The position numbers and the translations under genes were made by a program. Positions 7,455-15,219 of a DNA stretch of 31,491 nucleotides are shown here, in pieces. The first letter of the stretch is position 1; the number at the start of each line of letters is the position of its first letter. The notes beneath the pieces are model-generated. The model saw only the letters and a program-made list of their open reading frames with translations, did no database searches and was not told where the DNA came from. The stretch is taken from the NCBI GenBank assembly GCA_964369525.1, contig CAYJEW010000021.1, positions 1 to 31,491 on the forward strand, written 5' to 3'. This stretch comes from JAAYCI01 sp964369525 (GTDB taxonomy: Bacteria > Bacillota > Clostridia > Oscillospirales > Ruminococcaceae).

Positions 7455-8903
7455 TTACTCGTTGCCTTGCGGCGGCTTGGGGGGCTCTTCGGTGTATGCA
7501 CCGCTATTAAACATGCTTGGCGTAGGCTCTGCTGCTGCAGGTGCTTCGCTTGCGGGTGCCCCCGCTACTGGCGGCGACTGCTCCGCCCCCTGCCCACCCG
7601 CAGCTTGTGTGTCTTTGGGCGGCTGATTGCTTGCTTGCTGTAGCGCTTCTTCTGCCTGCTGCACAGCCTGGGCCGCATTTGCTGCTGCAATAGCTGCCTT
7701 ACCTGCACTGCTAGCCGCAGCGGCAGCAGCCTTATCTTTTTGCGCCTTCCGCTTTTGTGCTTGTTTCAGCTTTTGTTCGGCCTTCTTCACATCCTTGCTT
7801 CCGCCTGCTCCGGCGCCGCCCTTCCGACCTTTTTTGCCACCTTTACGGCCTTTTTTGCCACCGCTCTTTCGTCCACGTATTATAAGCACTGTAGCGGTAG
7901 CCCCGCTGCCCAACACCAGTGCGCCCACAATTGCAATTATCAACACTACTGGGCTTATGCCGCTGCTTTCTACATTTACGGTATATTCTTCTTGGTCTGT
8001 CTCTCCAATTAATGCAAACGCCACCATACCCTCGCCTGCTTTAAGCGCAGTAAGAATAACGCTTTGCCCATCTTGGCCTCTGCGCATAGAGAATAATCCC
8101 TCATCGTACACAAGGCTATCCGGTGCCATATCAAACAGTATAAACGACTCGCCCGGCGCCATTGTTGCGGGCGGCGCCTCCCCAGCTGCTACCTCGTATG
8201 TTGCTGTTTCCGGCTCAACATTTTGAGGCTGGGCGGTTGGCATGCTTTGGTCGTCATCCGGCTGTTCTGTGGCCGGCTGCATGCTATCGTCTTCTGTAGC
8301 GCTTGGCATGCTATCGTCCGCACCCGACGCAGGCATGCTTTCCGGCTCTGGCGGCACATACGGTTGCTCGCCCTCGCGCACAAATATATTGCCCGCTTGC
8401 GTAAGACCGTAGTTGTCGCCCGAATATTCCAGCGTGTTTTCGTCTAACACTGTAAAGGTAAGCGCACCTGCCGTGTACCCGGGAAACAATTGCGCTGCCT
8501 CCAGCTCTTCTATTGTAATAGTAAGGTTTGTGCCACTTATACTGTAGCTACCCGTTACGGTGGCAAGCTCCATACCAGTGTTTACACGGAACATCACCTG
8601 CGAATCGCTAAGCTCTATATACGGAGTACGTTCTTCAGCAAACCTATCATCGTTATACGCTAAAAACCTGCCTGCCTCCAGCTGTACGGCCGCTGGCGGT
8701 GGAGCCGCAGACGAGGCTGCCATCTGCGAAGATGGCTGGCTGGAATCATCTGCGGGGCTACTTTGTGGCATAGACGAAGCCACACTTTGCACTTCATCCT
8801 GTGGTATTGAGGAGGACACAGCTTCATCATCGCCACACCCTGCCAGCACAAATACCAGCGCTGCTATAAGCAAGTATAGCCGCAGGTGTATTTTTTGCTT
8901 CAT
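7455..8903 (-). CDS. Lipoprotein with transmembrane helix and basic, Ala-rich cytoplasmic-type tail
   Basis: Not a family I recognise. The 482-aa protein is modular. Residues 1-23 are a lipoprotein signal with lipobox LAGC (Cys23). Residues 24-72 are a Ser/Pro-rich linker. About 74-178 is a beta-rich domain (AGRFLAYNDDRF... YSISGTNLTITIEELE). About 183-232 is an acidic linker with repeated DDSMP-like units, and about 233-313 a second beta domain. Residues 317-343 form one membrane helix, followed at once by GRKSGG and two GGKKGRK units (349-363), then a Lys/Ala/Gln-rich probable coiled coil (about 370-427) and a Pro/Ala tail. The positive-inside rule predicts the tail is cytoplasmic while the N-terminus is lipid-anchored outside. 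GGAAGGGG lies 10 bp before the ATG. It is monocistronic. Confidence 0.8.
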   Translation of the reverse strand: MKQKIHLRLYLLIAALVFVLAGCGDDEAVSSSIPQDEVQSVASSMPQSSPADDSSQPSSQMAASSAAPPPAAVQLEAGRFLAYNDDRFAEERTPYIELSDSQVMFRVNTGMELATVTGSYSISGTNLTITIEELEAAQLFPGYTAGALTFTVLDENTLEYSGDNYGLTQAGNIFVREGEQPYVPPEPESMPASGADDSMPSATEDDSMQPATEQPDDDQSMPTAQPQNVEPETATYEVAAGEAPPATMAPGESFILFDMAPDSLVYDEGLFSMRRGQDGQSVILTALKAGEGMVAFALIGETDQEEYTVNVESSGISPVVLIIAIVGALVLGSGATATVLIIRGRKSGGKKGRKGGKKGRKGGAGAGGSKDVKKAEQKLKQAQKRKAQKDKAAAAAASSAGKAAIAAANAAQAVQQAEEALQQASNQPPKDTQAAGGQGAEQSPPVAGAPASEAPAAAEPTPSMFNSGAYTEEPPKPPQGNE

Positions 8904-8944
8904 ATCAGCGCCGCCCCTTCCGCAAAATGTTTATCTTTATATAT

Positions 8945-8973
8945 ATTGTAACGCACTCTCGCATATTTCACAA
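8945..8973 (-). promoter_or_regulatory. Sigma-A-type promoter of the tailed lipoprotein gene
   Basis: Minus strand: TTGTGA (8973-8968), 17-bp spacer, TACAAT (8950-8945). This gives a leader of about 35 bases before ATG at 8903. Confidence 0.65.
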
Positions 8974-9063
8974 GATACCTCGAACATTCCTTATGCTTCT
9001 GCGTCACATTCTATTTTCTATTATTTCCCACCCCGTGTTTTCCATGCAGAGAAACACATCGGC

Positions 9064-9092
9064 ATTTTTACAAAACAATGTTCTGTAAAAAT
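9064..9092. repeat. 29-bp near-perfect dyad (candidate operator)
   Basis: Symmetric about base 9078: left arm ATTTTTACA, A, AACA; right arm TGTT, C, TGTAAAAAT. Fourteen-base arms have a single mismatch (9073/9083). Its low GC content and lack of a T-run after a GC stem argue against a terminator. It lies 44 bp upstream of the -35 of the acyl-CoA synthetase promoter and about 90 bp upstream of the divergent lipoprotein promoter. Confidence 0.7.
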
Positions 9093-9136
9093 ATAAAAAA
9101 CTACGTTGTATCTATAATTATTCGCTCTCATTTTAC

Positions 9137-9166
9137 TTGACATCCTGCACAGATATCGTATACAAT
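9137..9166 (+). promoter_or_regulatory. Sigma-A-type promoter of the acyl-CoA synthetase gene
   Basis: TTGACA (9137-9142), 18-bp spacer, TACAAT (9161-9166). The expected leader is about 65 bases to the GTG start at 9237. Its near-consensus strength with an upstream dyad suggests either activation or roadblock control. Confidence 0.8.
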
Positions 9167-9236
9167 ATTAAAAGTATATCTGTACTGGGTACTTATAAAA
9201 ATGTTGATAAAACTATTTTAAAAGGAGTGTTTTGTT

Positions 9237-11345
9237 GTGGATTTAACCCCCTTACTATCGCCAAAAAGTATGGCCATCATCGGTGTGTCCGACAGAGCAA
9301 TGTCTTTCGGAAACATCAGTTCTTTGGTTTCTGTAGAGTCCAGCATTGCAGAGCGTACATATTTTGTAAACCCTAAGCGAGAAGAGCTTCACGGTAAAAA
9401 GGTGTATAAAGACCTGGCCGACCTACCTGAAGTACCCGAGTGCATCGTAATTTGCACGCCCAAAAACGGCGTAATGCCTATTATGGAACAGGCAGGCAAA
9501 ATGGGCGTTAAGGCGGCTGTTGTGTTTGCCAGCGGTTTTTCGGAAGAGCACAACGACGAGAGCAAACAGCTGGAAAAAGACCTGGTTGAGCTGTGCCAAA
9601 AGTACGATATTCGTATGATGGGCCCCAACTGCGGCGGCTTTATGAACAACGTAGACAGCCTTGGCGCATGGGGTCTTGAGGTGGAATACAAGTTTAACAG
9701 CCGCGGCACAGGCATTGGCCTTGTGTCCAACAGCGGCGCTATCTCCATCTGCTTCACAAACATACCTTATGTTAAGTTTTCTTACACCATCTCTTGCGGC
9801 AACGCAAACGCCACCACGGTAGAAGACTACTTCGAGTTCCTTATTGAAGACAAAAACACAAAGGTTGTTGCCGCATACATCGAAGGGCTTAAAAACCCCG
9901 CTAAATTTGTTAAATGCCTAAAGCGCGCCGCCGAAATTCACAAGCCTATTGTTATTTTAAAGGGCGGCCGTAGCGTAAAAGGCGCCATATCCACAGCATC
10001 GCACACAGGCAGTATGGCCGGCTCGGCTGCATCTTTTGAGAGCATTGCCAAGCGTTTTGGTGTTATACTTGCCGACACACTCGAAGACCTGCTGTCAATC
10101 AGCCAAACACTGGCTGTTATGGATGGCAACTACCCCACCTCTGCAAACTACCTTAGCTTTTGCACCTCAGGTGCCGACGCCACCCTTTCGGCCGACCTTG
10201 CCGAAGCCTACGGCGTAGAGCTCCCCGATATTGATGATGCAACAGCTAAAATTTTAACCGACAACCTTGCAGGGTTTGCCGTGGCAAAAAACCCGCTAGA
10301 TGCCACCAGCGACGTTGCTCGCGACTTTGATAAGCTAAACAACATCTACATGGGTATTGAAAACGCAGACAATATCGATGTTATTCTCTATCACTCCGAC
10401 CACCTGCGCCGCGAGCAAACATTATATGCAGGCTTTGTGCGCGCCACAATAGAGCGCGCCCGTGCGAGCGGCCTTAAAAAGCCTATGTTTATAATGCCAA
10501 ACTACGAAGACCAACGCAACATAGATATCCGCCAGGCACTTGAAGACGTTAATGTGTCCTTCTTAAGCCCCGGCACCTCGGGCTACAGCCAAATTGCAAA
10601 GCTTAGCGGCTTTTTCTCCTATAAGCCCGAAGAACATCTGCTGGATGTTGCGCTACCCGAAAGCGCACCAAAAGCCGAAAACCGGGTTGTGCTATCGGAA
10701 GAAGCCAGCAAAAACGAGCTTGCCGCCTACGACATTCCCGTACCAAAACAACAAAACGTAACCAGCGAAAGCGAGCTGGAAGCGGCTGTTGCAAACATTG
10801 GCTTCCCACTTGTTATGAAAATCAACTCGCCCGACATTGCCCACAAAACCGATGCCGGCGGTGTTGCTTTGAACATCCGCTCTCAGCAAGAAGCCAAAGA
10901 AGCCTACAACAAAATCTTAACCAGCTGCAAAAACTATAAAGCCGATGCTAAAATAGACGGCGTGCTGGTACAGCAGATGGTTAAGCAGGGCGTTGAAATG
11001 ATTCTTGGCGTGTCCAGCGACCCACAGTTTGGCCCAATGCTTCTGGTTGGCATGGGCGGCGTGTTTGTAGAGGTTTTCCGCGACTCTGCGCTGTCTCCCT
11101 GCCCAATATCCAAACCCGAGGCTATGCGCATGATTACCGGCCTTAAAAGCTATAAGTTATTGGCCGGCTACCGCGGCAGTGCTCCGTGCGATGTAGACGC
11201 ACTGGCAGACCTTATGGTAAAACTGTCGCAGTATGCAGCCGAAAATAAAGAAAACCTGCTTGAGCTAGACCTTAACCCCGTGTTTGTATACCCAGAAGGC
11301 GAGGGTGTTATGGCGGCCGATGCACTTGTTGTGCGTGATAAATAG
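9237..11345 (+). CDS. Acyl-CoA synthetase (ADP-forming), fused alpha-beta
   Basis: Interconverts acyl-CoA + ADP + Pi and acid + CoA + ATP, so it can make ATP from acyl-CoA or activate acids. The 702-aa chain has a CoA-binding Rossmann domain (about 8-130, SMAIIGVSDR), succinyl-CoA-synthetase-like domains (about 150-440, GLVSNSGAIS, YIEGLKNPAKF), the phosphohistidine loop SHTGSMAG (His256), and a C-terminal ATP-grasp domain (about 480-695, DIAHKTDAGGV, ILGVSSDPQFGPMLLVGMGG, LLELDLNPV). The start is GTG at 9237, eight bases after AAAGGAGTG. Substrate is not decidable from sequence: acetate, a branched or aryl acid, or 4-hydroxybutyrate are possible. The abfD gene 5 kb away makes C4 acids worth testing. 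It is monocistronic, ending at 11379-11419. Confidence 0.93.
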   Translation: MDLTPLLSPKSMAIIGVSDRAMSFGNISSLVSVESSIAERTYFVNPKREELHGKKVYKDLADLPEVPECIVICTPKNGVMPIMEQAGKMGVKAAVVFASGFSEEHNDESKQLEKDLVELCQKYDIRMMGPNCGGFMNNVDSLGAWGLEVEYKFNSRGTGIGLVSNSGAISICFTNIPYVKFSYTISCGNANATTVEDYFEFLIEDKNTKVVAAYIEGLKNPAKFVKCLKRAAEIHKPIVILKGGRSVKGAISTASHTGSMAGSAASFESIAKRFGVILADTLEDLLSISQTLAVMDGNYPTSANYLSFCTSGADATLSADLAEAYGVELPDIDDATAKILTDNLAGFAVAKNPLDATSDVARDFDKLNNIYMGIENADNIDVILYHSDHLRREQTLYAGFVRATIERARASGLKKPMFIMPNYEDQRNIDIRQALEDVNVSFLSPGTSGYSQIAKLSGFFSYKPEEHLLDVALPESAPKAENRVVLSEEASKNELAAYDIPVPKQQNVTSESELEAAVANIGFPLVMKINSPDIAHKTDAGGVALNIRSQQEAKEAYNKILTSCKNYKADAKIDGVLVQQMVKQGVEMILGVSSDPQFGPMLLVGMGGVFVEVFRDSALSPCPISKPEAMRMITGLKSYKLLAGYRGSAPCDVDALADLMVKLSQYAAENKENLLELDLNPVFVYPEGEGVMAADALVVRDK

Positions 11346-11378
11346 TTTTTCGCCAATAACGGCTAATTAACCAACCTA

Positions 11379-11419
11379 CTGCGACATCTGCCTTTAACGG
11401 TAGGTGTCGCAGTTTTTTT
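11379..11419 (+). terminator. Intrinsic terminator after the acyl-CoA synthetase gene
   Basis: CTGCGACATCTGCC (11379-11392) pairs with GGTAGGTGTCGCAG (11399-11412) with wobble/mismatch near the loop, followed by seven T residues (11413-11419). Confidence 0.9.
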
Positions 11420-11453
11420 GCACAAATTTTATTTAAAAAATTAGCTCAAACGC

Positions 11454-11482
11454 TTGTTGCACAGCGGCGTGTAAGCTATACT
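11454..11482 (+). promoter_or_regulatory. Probable sigma-A promoter of the lipoprotein-proC operon
   Basis: TTGTTG (11454-11459), 17-bp spacer, TATACT (11477-11482). The leader would be only about 22 bases to ATG at 11511, just enough for CGGAGGC as ribosome-binding site. Confidence 0.6.
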
Positions 11483-11510
11483 ATATAGCGTAGCATACAC
11501 GGAGGCTTAT

Positions 11511-12506
11511 ATGAAAAAAACCACAACCGCTTTGGCCATGTGCCTAGCACTCGTTTTACTTTTTAGCGGGTGTAGCCTTTTAGATAGTCCTGCGGATATA
11601 TCCTTACCGGAGCAACTGCCCGCCAGCAGCCTGCCTGTGCCAGGCGAGCGCGAGCTACGCATCATGTGCTCTTTACCAACGTTTGAAGAAGAGATGATGT
11701 TACAGCTTGCTCGTGGTGTGCAAGACTATTGCGATGTGCATAATATCGAAGTTGTAATGCACAACGCAGGCGGTAGCATAGACGCTCAACAAAGCGGCAT
11801 TGCAGATTTCATCACCGGTGGTGGCGACGCTCTTTTGTGCCTACCTATTGATGCCAACACCATGCAGGCTCACTACCAAAGTGCACACGACAATGGCATG
11901 GTTGTGGTGGATTTTGGCACAGCTCACCCGCTTAGCGATGCCACGCTTAACTATAGCGACCACGCAAGCGGCCTGCTTTTAGGCGAAGACGCCGCCGCCT
12001 GGGCCGCAGTAAATCTATACAGCCCTGTGCATGTGCTTATATTTCAGCACACAGGCTCTGCCGAAGAGGGCAGCGCCGCCGCAGGCATTGAAGAAGCTTT
12101 TTTACAGCGTCTGTCGAGCGCTCAAATACAGCGTGTGGCGGTAGCCTCCGACGACGAGGCACGGCAAGAGATGCAGCTGCTTATTCAGGCAGGCGATGTG
12201 CCTAATGTTGTTTTATCCGATAGCGACGGCTATGCACTTGCAGCATGGCAAGCATTGTTTGAGCAAAGCGAAGATGCTACCCCTGCAAATCCCGGCAACT
12301 ATTACTTTGGTAGTATTGGTGGCGGCGATGTAATGTTAGAGACCATAAACTCTGGCGGTTCTATGCGCGCCACCGTTGCGGTGCGCCCGTACGAGCTTGG
12401 TGCCGCATGGGTAGAGCTAGCTGTGATGGCCACACAAGGCGGCGCAGAAAGCATAACACACAACCCACAGTTATACACAGGTTTAACCCAAACAGACAAC
12501 CAATAA
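11511..12506 (+). CDS. Substrate-binding-type lipoprotein (periplasmic sugar-binding fold)
   Basis: A 331-aa secreted lipoprotein: basic N-terminus, hydrophobic core and lipobox LFSGC (Cys21), then a Pro/Ser linker and a two-lobe type-I binding-protein fold. Landmarks are RELRIMCSLPTFEEEMMLQLARGVQDYC (split here only by description; the helix after beta-1), QSGIADFITGGGDALLCLPID near residue 95 and VVVDFGTAHP near 130, as in RbsB-like proteins. The late segment GSIGGGDVMLETINSGGSMRATVAVRPYELG resembles the hinge/ligand region. No permease or ATPase genes are nearby, so it may act as an orphan binding protein or sensor. It lies 16 bp before proC and probably heads that operon. Ligand unknown. 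Confidence 0.8.
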   Translation: MKKTTTALAMCLALVLLFSGCSLLDSPADISLPEQLPASSLPVPGERELRIMCSLPTFEEEMMLQLARGVQDYCDVHNIEVVMHNAGGSIDAQQSGIADFITGGGDALLCLPIDANTMQAHYQSAHDNGMVVVDFGTAHPLSDATLNYSDHASGLLLGEDAAAWAAVNLYSPVHVLIFQHTGSAEEGSAAAGIEEAFLQRLSSAQIQRVAVASDDEARQEMQLLIQAGDVPNVVLSDSDGYALAAWQALFEQSEDATPANPGNYYFGSIGGGDVMLETINSGGSMRATVAVRPYELGAAWVELAVMATQGGAESITHNPQLYTGLTQTDNQ

Positions 12507-12522
12507 AAGGAGGATATATATT

Positions 12523-13353
12523 ATGTTGAATGGGAAAAAGATAGGTTTTATAGGTGCAGGACAGATGTTTGAGGCTATTGTGTCGGGTGCTTTAAGTAGC
12601 GGTGCTATATCGGCAGAAAACGTGTTTATCACCGATGTTAGCGCAGAGCGGTTGCAACTTATGGCCACTACCTACGGCCTAGGCACCTACCCTGCTGGCG
12701 AGAAAAATAACGGCGCAAAACAACTAATTGAAAACTGCGACATTGTAGTGCTTGCAATAAAGCCACAGTACACCCCTGCTCTAATGGACGATATAAAAGA
12801 CTGCTTTACTGCCAACACGCTGGTTATCTCTATTGTTGGCGGCATTACTCTGGACACGCTGCAAGGCTGGATGCCTAAAAGCCCCGTTATTCGTGTTATG
12901 CCAAACACACCCATGCTGGTGGGCAAAGGCGCCGCAGGCATATGTGGCGGCAAGCTTGTAACAAGCGCAAATATGGCCGAGTGCACCGCGCTGTTTGACG
13001 CTGTGGGCAAGAGCTATATTATCCCTGAAACTCTTATAAACCCACTTACATCTGTAAGCGGATGCGGCCCTGCTTTTATCTGCTTATTTATGGAAGCTTT
13101 GGCCGATGGCGGCGTAGAGCAAGGCCTGCCCCGCGCTATGGCACTGGAACTTGCAGCCGACGCACTAATTGGCACAGCCGAGCTTATGCTACACACCGGC
13201 CAGCACCCGGGTCAGCTTAAAGATAACGTTTGCTCGCCTGGCGGCGGCACTATTGTTGGTGTACATGCGCTGGAAGACGGCGCTTTCCGTTCCACCGTTA
13301 TGAATGCGGTTCAGCGCTCGCGCCGCCGTATGGACGAGCTTGGCGAAGACTAA
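12523..13353 (+). CDS. proC: Pyrroline-5-carboxylate reductase
   Basis: Last step of proline synthesis: NAD(P)H-dependent reduction of pyrroline-5-carboxylate. The 276-aa protein has the Rossmann motif IGFIGAGQM (residues about 7-15), VLAIKPQ, RVMPNTPMLVGKGA, VSGCGPAF and the family signature CSPGGGTIVGVHALE near the C-terminus. AAAAGGAGGATATATATT precedes the ATG. Its stop codon shares one base with the start of the carbonic-anhydrase-like gene (TAATG), so the two are translationally coupled. No proA/proB genes are in the window; the substrate could also come from arginine or ornithine breakdown. Confidence 0.95.
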   Translation: MLNGKKIGFIGAGQMFEAIVSGALSSGAISAENVFITDVSAERLQLMATTYGLGTYPAGEKNNGAKQLIENCDIVVLAIKPQYTPALMDDIKDCFTANTLVISIVGGITLDTLQGWMPKSPVIRVMPNTPMLVGKGAAGICGGKLVTSANMAECTALFDAVGKSYIIPETLINPLTSVSGCGPAFICLFMEALADGGVEQGLPRAMALELAADALIGTAELMLHTGQHPGQLKDNVCSPGGGTIVGVHALEDGAFRSTVMNAVQRSRRRMDELGED

Positions 13354-13883
13354 TGAATACTCCACGCATTGCTAAAAGCGCTCGTATAATGCAAGGCGCC
13401 ATACTGGTTGGCGATGTTTCCGTTGGTGATGACAGCAGCGTTTGGTACAATGCTGTTGTGCGCGGCGACACCAACAGCATTGCTGTTGGCTGCGGAACAA
13501 ATATTCAAGATTTGTGTGTACTGCACACCAGCACGGCCCATGGAGTTATTGTTGAAGATAATATCACGGTTGGCCATAGCTGTGTTTTACACGGCTGCAC
13601 TATACGCAGCGGAGCTTTTATTGGCATGAGCAGCACTATTCTAAATGGTGCTATTGTTGAGCAAGACGCTATGGTGGGTGCCGGCTCGCTTGTAACCGGC
13701 GGCACTGTGATACCAAAAGGTATGCTGGCACTTGGTCGCCCAGCAAAGGTAGTGCGCGCGCTTAGCCCTAAGGAGATAAAAGACAACCACAAACGCACCA
13801 CCTTATACATATCCCATGCCGCACTTGATGTGCAGCATACCGCAACACCTATCACCCGCCAAAAGGAGGAAGACGCATTATGA
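13353..13883 (+). CDS. Gamma-carbonic-anhydrase-like left-handed beta-helix protein
   Basis: A 176-aa hexapeptide-repeat protein of the gamma-carbonic anhydrase/YrdA group. The chain is built of repeats such as GAILVGDVSVGDDSSVW and RGDTNSIAVGCGTNIQD. The three zinc histidines of the family appear as His58 (VLHTS), His75 and His80 (VGHSCVLHGC). Whether it hydrates CO2 is uncertain, because many homologues are inactive in standard assays. The start at 13353 is set by TAATG coupling to proC; there is no strong Shine-Dalgarno of its own. Its end overlaps malic enzyme by four bases (ATGA). Placement before a CO2-releasing enzyme may be meaningful. Confidence 0.9.
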   Translation: MNTPRIAKSARIMQGAILVGDVSVGDDSSVWYNAVVRGDTNSIAVGCGTNIQDLCVLHTSTAHGVIVEDNITVGHSCVLHGCTIRSGAFIGMSSTILNGAIVEQDAMVGAGSLVTGGTVIPKGMLALGRPAKVVRALSPKEIKDNHKRTTLYISHAALDVQHTATPITRQKEEDAL

Positions 13884-15052
13884 ATTATGCGCAGGAATCT
13901 TTAAAACAACATTTCAACTGGAAAGGCAAGCTAGAGATTATATCTCGTGTACCTGCCGAAACAAAAGAAGATCTATCGCTCGCCTACACCCCGGGTGTGG
14001 CAGAGCCTTGCCTTGCAATACAAAAAGACCCAAGCCTAAGCTACGATTTAACCCGCCGCTGGAATACCGTGGCGGTTGTTACCGACGGTACCGCTGTGCT
14101 GGGCCTTGGCGACATTGGCCCTACAGCCGCCATGCCGGTAATGGAGGGCAAGTGCGTTTTGTTCAAACAGTTTGGCGATGTAGACGCCATTCCTCTTTGC
14201 ATAGATTCTAAAGATGTGGATGAAATTGTAAACACCGTTGCGCTTTTGAGCGGCAGTTTTGGCGGCGTAAACCTTGAAGATATCTCGGCACCTCGATGCT
14301 TTGAAATTGAGCGCAAGCTTAAGCAGCGCTGTGATATACCAATATTCCACGACGACCAGCACGGAACAGCCATAGTTACACTGGCCGCCATGATAAATGC
14401 CATGCGGCTTACAGGGCGCAAACTATCCGACATAAGCGTTGTTACCAACGGCGCTGGTGCTGCCAGCGTTGCGGTTGTGCGGCTTTTAATGGCAATGGGT
14501 CTTTCCGACGTTGTGCTATGCGACCGCCAAGGTGCTATATGGCAGGGGCGCGATGGCTTAAACTCCGAAAAGCAAGAGATGGCCGCCTTAAGCAACCCAC
14601 AAAACAAAAAAGGCTCTTTAGAGCAGGTGATTAAAGGTGCAGACGTGTTCATAGGCCTCTCTGCACCGGGTGTGCTTACAGCCGACATGGTGCGCTCTAT
14701 GGCTCCAAACCCAATTTTGTTCCCCATGGCAAACCCCACGCCCGAAATCATGCCAGACATAGCACTAGCAGCGGGCGCCGCTGTTGTAGGCACCGGCCGC
14801 AGTGACTTTGCCAACCAGATAAACAATGTACTTGCCTTCCCGGGTATATTCCGCGGCGCGCTCGACACCCGTGCAAGTGACATTAACGACCAAATGAAAA
14901 TTGCCGCAGCGCATGCACTGGCCGAGCTTGTGAGCGATGCCGAGCTTAGGGCAGAATATATTATCCCTCCCGCTTTTGACCCCCGCGTAAAAACCGCCGT
15001 GGCACAAGCAGTTGCAGAGGCTGCGCGCGCTAGCGGTGTTGCACGCATTTAA
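13880..15052 (+). CDS. NAD(P)-dependent malic enzyme
   Basis: Oxidative decarboxylation of malate to pyruvate and CO2 (reversible in some fermenters). At 390 aa it is the short bacterial form without a phosphotransacetylase tail. Landmarks are LAYTPGVAEPC (Tyr of the active site), VTDGTAVLGLGDIG, the catalytic Lys in EGKCVLFKQF, GDVDAIPLCIDS, metal-site Asp residues in FHDDQHGTAIV, the dinucleotide loop TNGAGAAS, and FPMANPTPEI. AAAAGGAGGAAGACGC lies 8 bp before the ATG. It is last in the lipoprotein-proC-gammaCA-malic enzyme operon. Cofactor preference (NAD or NADP) is not decided here. Confidence 0.95.
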   Translation: MNYAQESLKQHFNWKGKLEIISRVPAETKEDLSLAYTPGVAEPCLAIQKDPSLSYDLTRRWNTVAVVTDGTAVLGLGDIGPTAAMPVMEGKCVLFKQFGDVDAIPLCIDSKDVDEIVNTVALLSGSFGGVNLEDISAPRCFEIERKLKQRCDIPIFHDDQHGTAIVTLAAMINAMRLTGRKLSDISVVTNGAGAASVAVVRLLMAMGLSDVVLCDRQGAIWQGRDGLNSEKQEMAALSNPQNKKGSLEQVIKGADVFIGLSAPGVLTADMVRSMAPNPILFPMANPTPEIMPDIALAAGAAVVGTGRSDFANQINNVLAFPGIFRGALDTRASDINDQMKIAAAHALAELVSDAELRAEYIIPPAFDPRVKTAVAQAVAEAARASGVARI

Positions 15053-15068
15053 CTCACCACCCATTGTC

Positions 15069-15099
15069 GGTGCAGTATTATATACTGCACCGATTTTTT
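15069..15099 (+). terminator. Intrinsic terminator after malic enzyme
   Basis: Perfect 10-bp stem GGTGCAGTAT (15069-15078) / ATACTGCACC (15082-15091) with a 3-base loop, followed by GATTTTTT. Confidence 0.92.
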
Positions 15100-15168
15100 G
15101 CGCCTACACATACCTTCTTTTTTTAATAAGGCACTACTGCAAACTTTACTTTTAAGCTTTGTTTTTTG

Positions 15169-15197
15169 TTGCCTTTTCACCTGCTGCGTGGTTAAAT
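15169..15197 (+). promoter_or_regulatory. Candidate promoter of the YihY gene
   Basis: TTGCCT (15169-15174), 17-bp spacer, TTAAAT (15192-15197). The -10 lies inside the left arm of the adjacent inverted repeat, so a protein bound there would cover it. Moderate match only. Confidence 0.45.
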
Positions 15198-15216
15198 AGT
15201 ATCAGAGTTATTTAAC
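15191..15216. repeat. Inverted repeat over the YihY promoter (candidate operator or leader hairpin)
   Basis: Perfect 8-bp arms GTTAAATA (15191-15198) and TATTTAAC (15209-15216) separated by 10 bases. It has no GC core and no T-run, so an operator is more likely than a terminator. Confidence 0.6.
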
Positions 15217-15219
15217 GTC

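Noticed and set aside
7627..8226. Plus-strand open frame of 199 codons opposite the tailed lipoprotein
   Set aside because: Low-complexity Ala/Pro/Phe composition is the complement of the Lys/Gly/Ala-rich tail; no start signal.
9064..9092. Reading the large dyad as a LexA or Rex box
   Set aside because: The core GAAC-type half-sites are three rather than four bases apart and one is imperfect; it lacks the Rex pattern TTGTTAA-N4-TTAACAA.
13230..13352. Upstream extension of the gamma-carbonic-anhydrase-like frame into proC
   Set aside because: The family N-terminus aligns at 13353 and that start is coupled to the proC stop; the extension is Arg/Cys-rich shadow of proC.
14041..15048. Long minus-strand open frame (335 codons) opposite malic enzyme
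   Set aside because: It mirrors the codon phase of a certain gene; Ser/Thr/Ala-rich with no ribosome-binding site or recognisable motif. A shadow frame.
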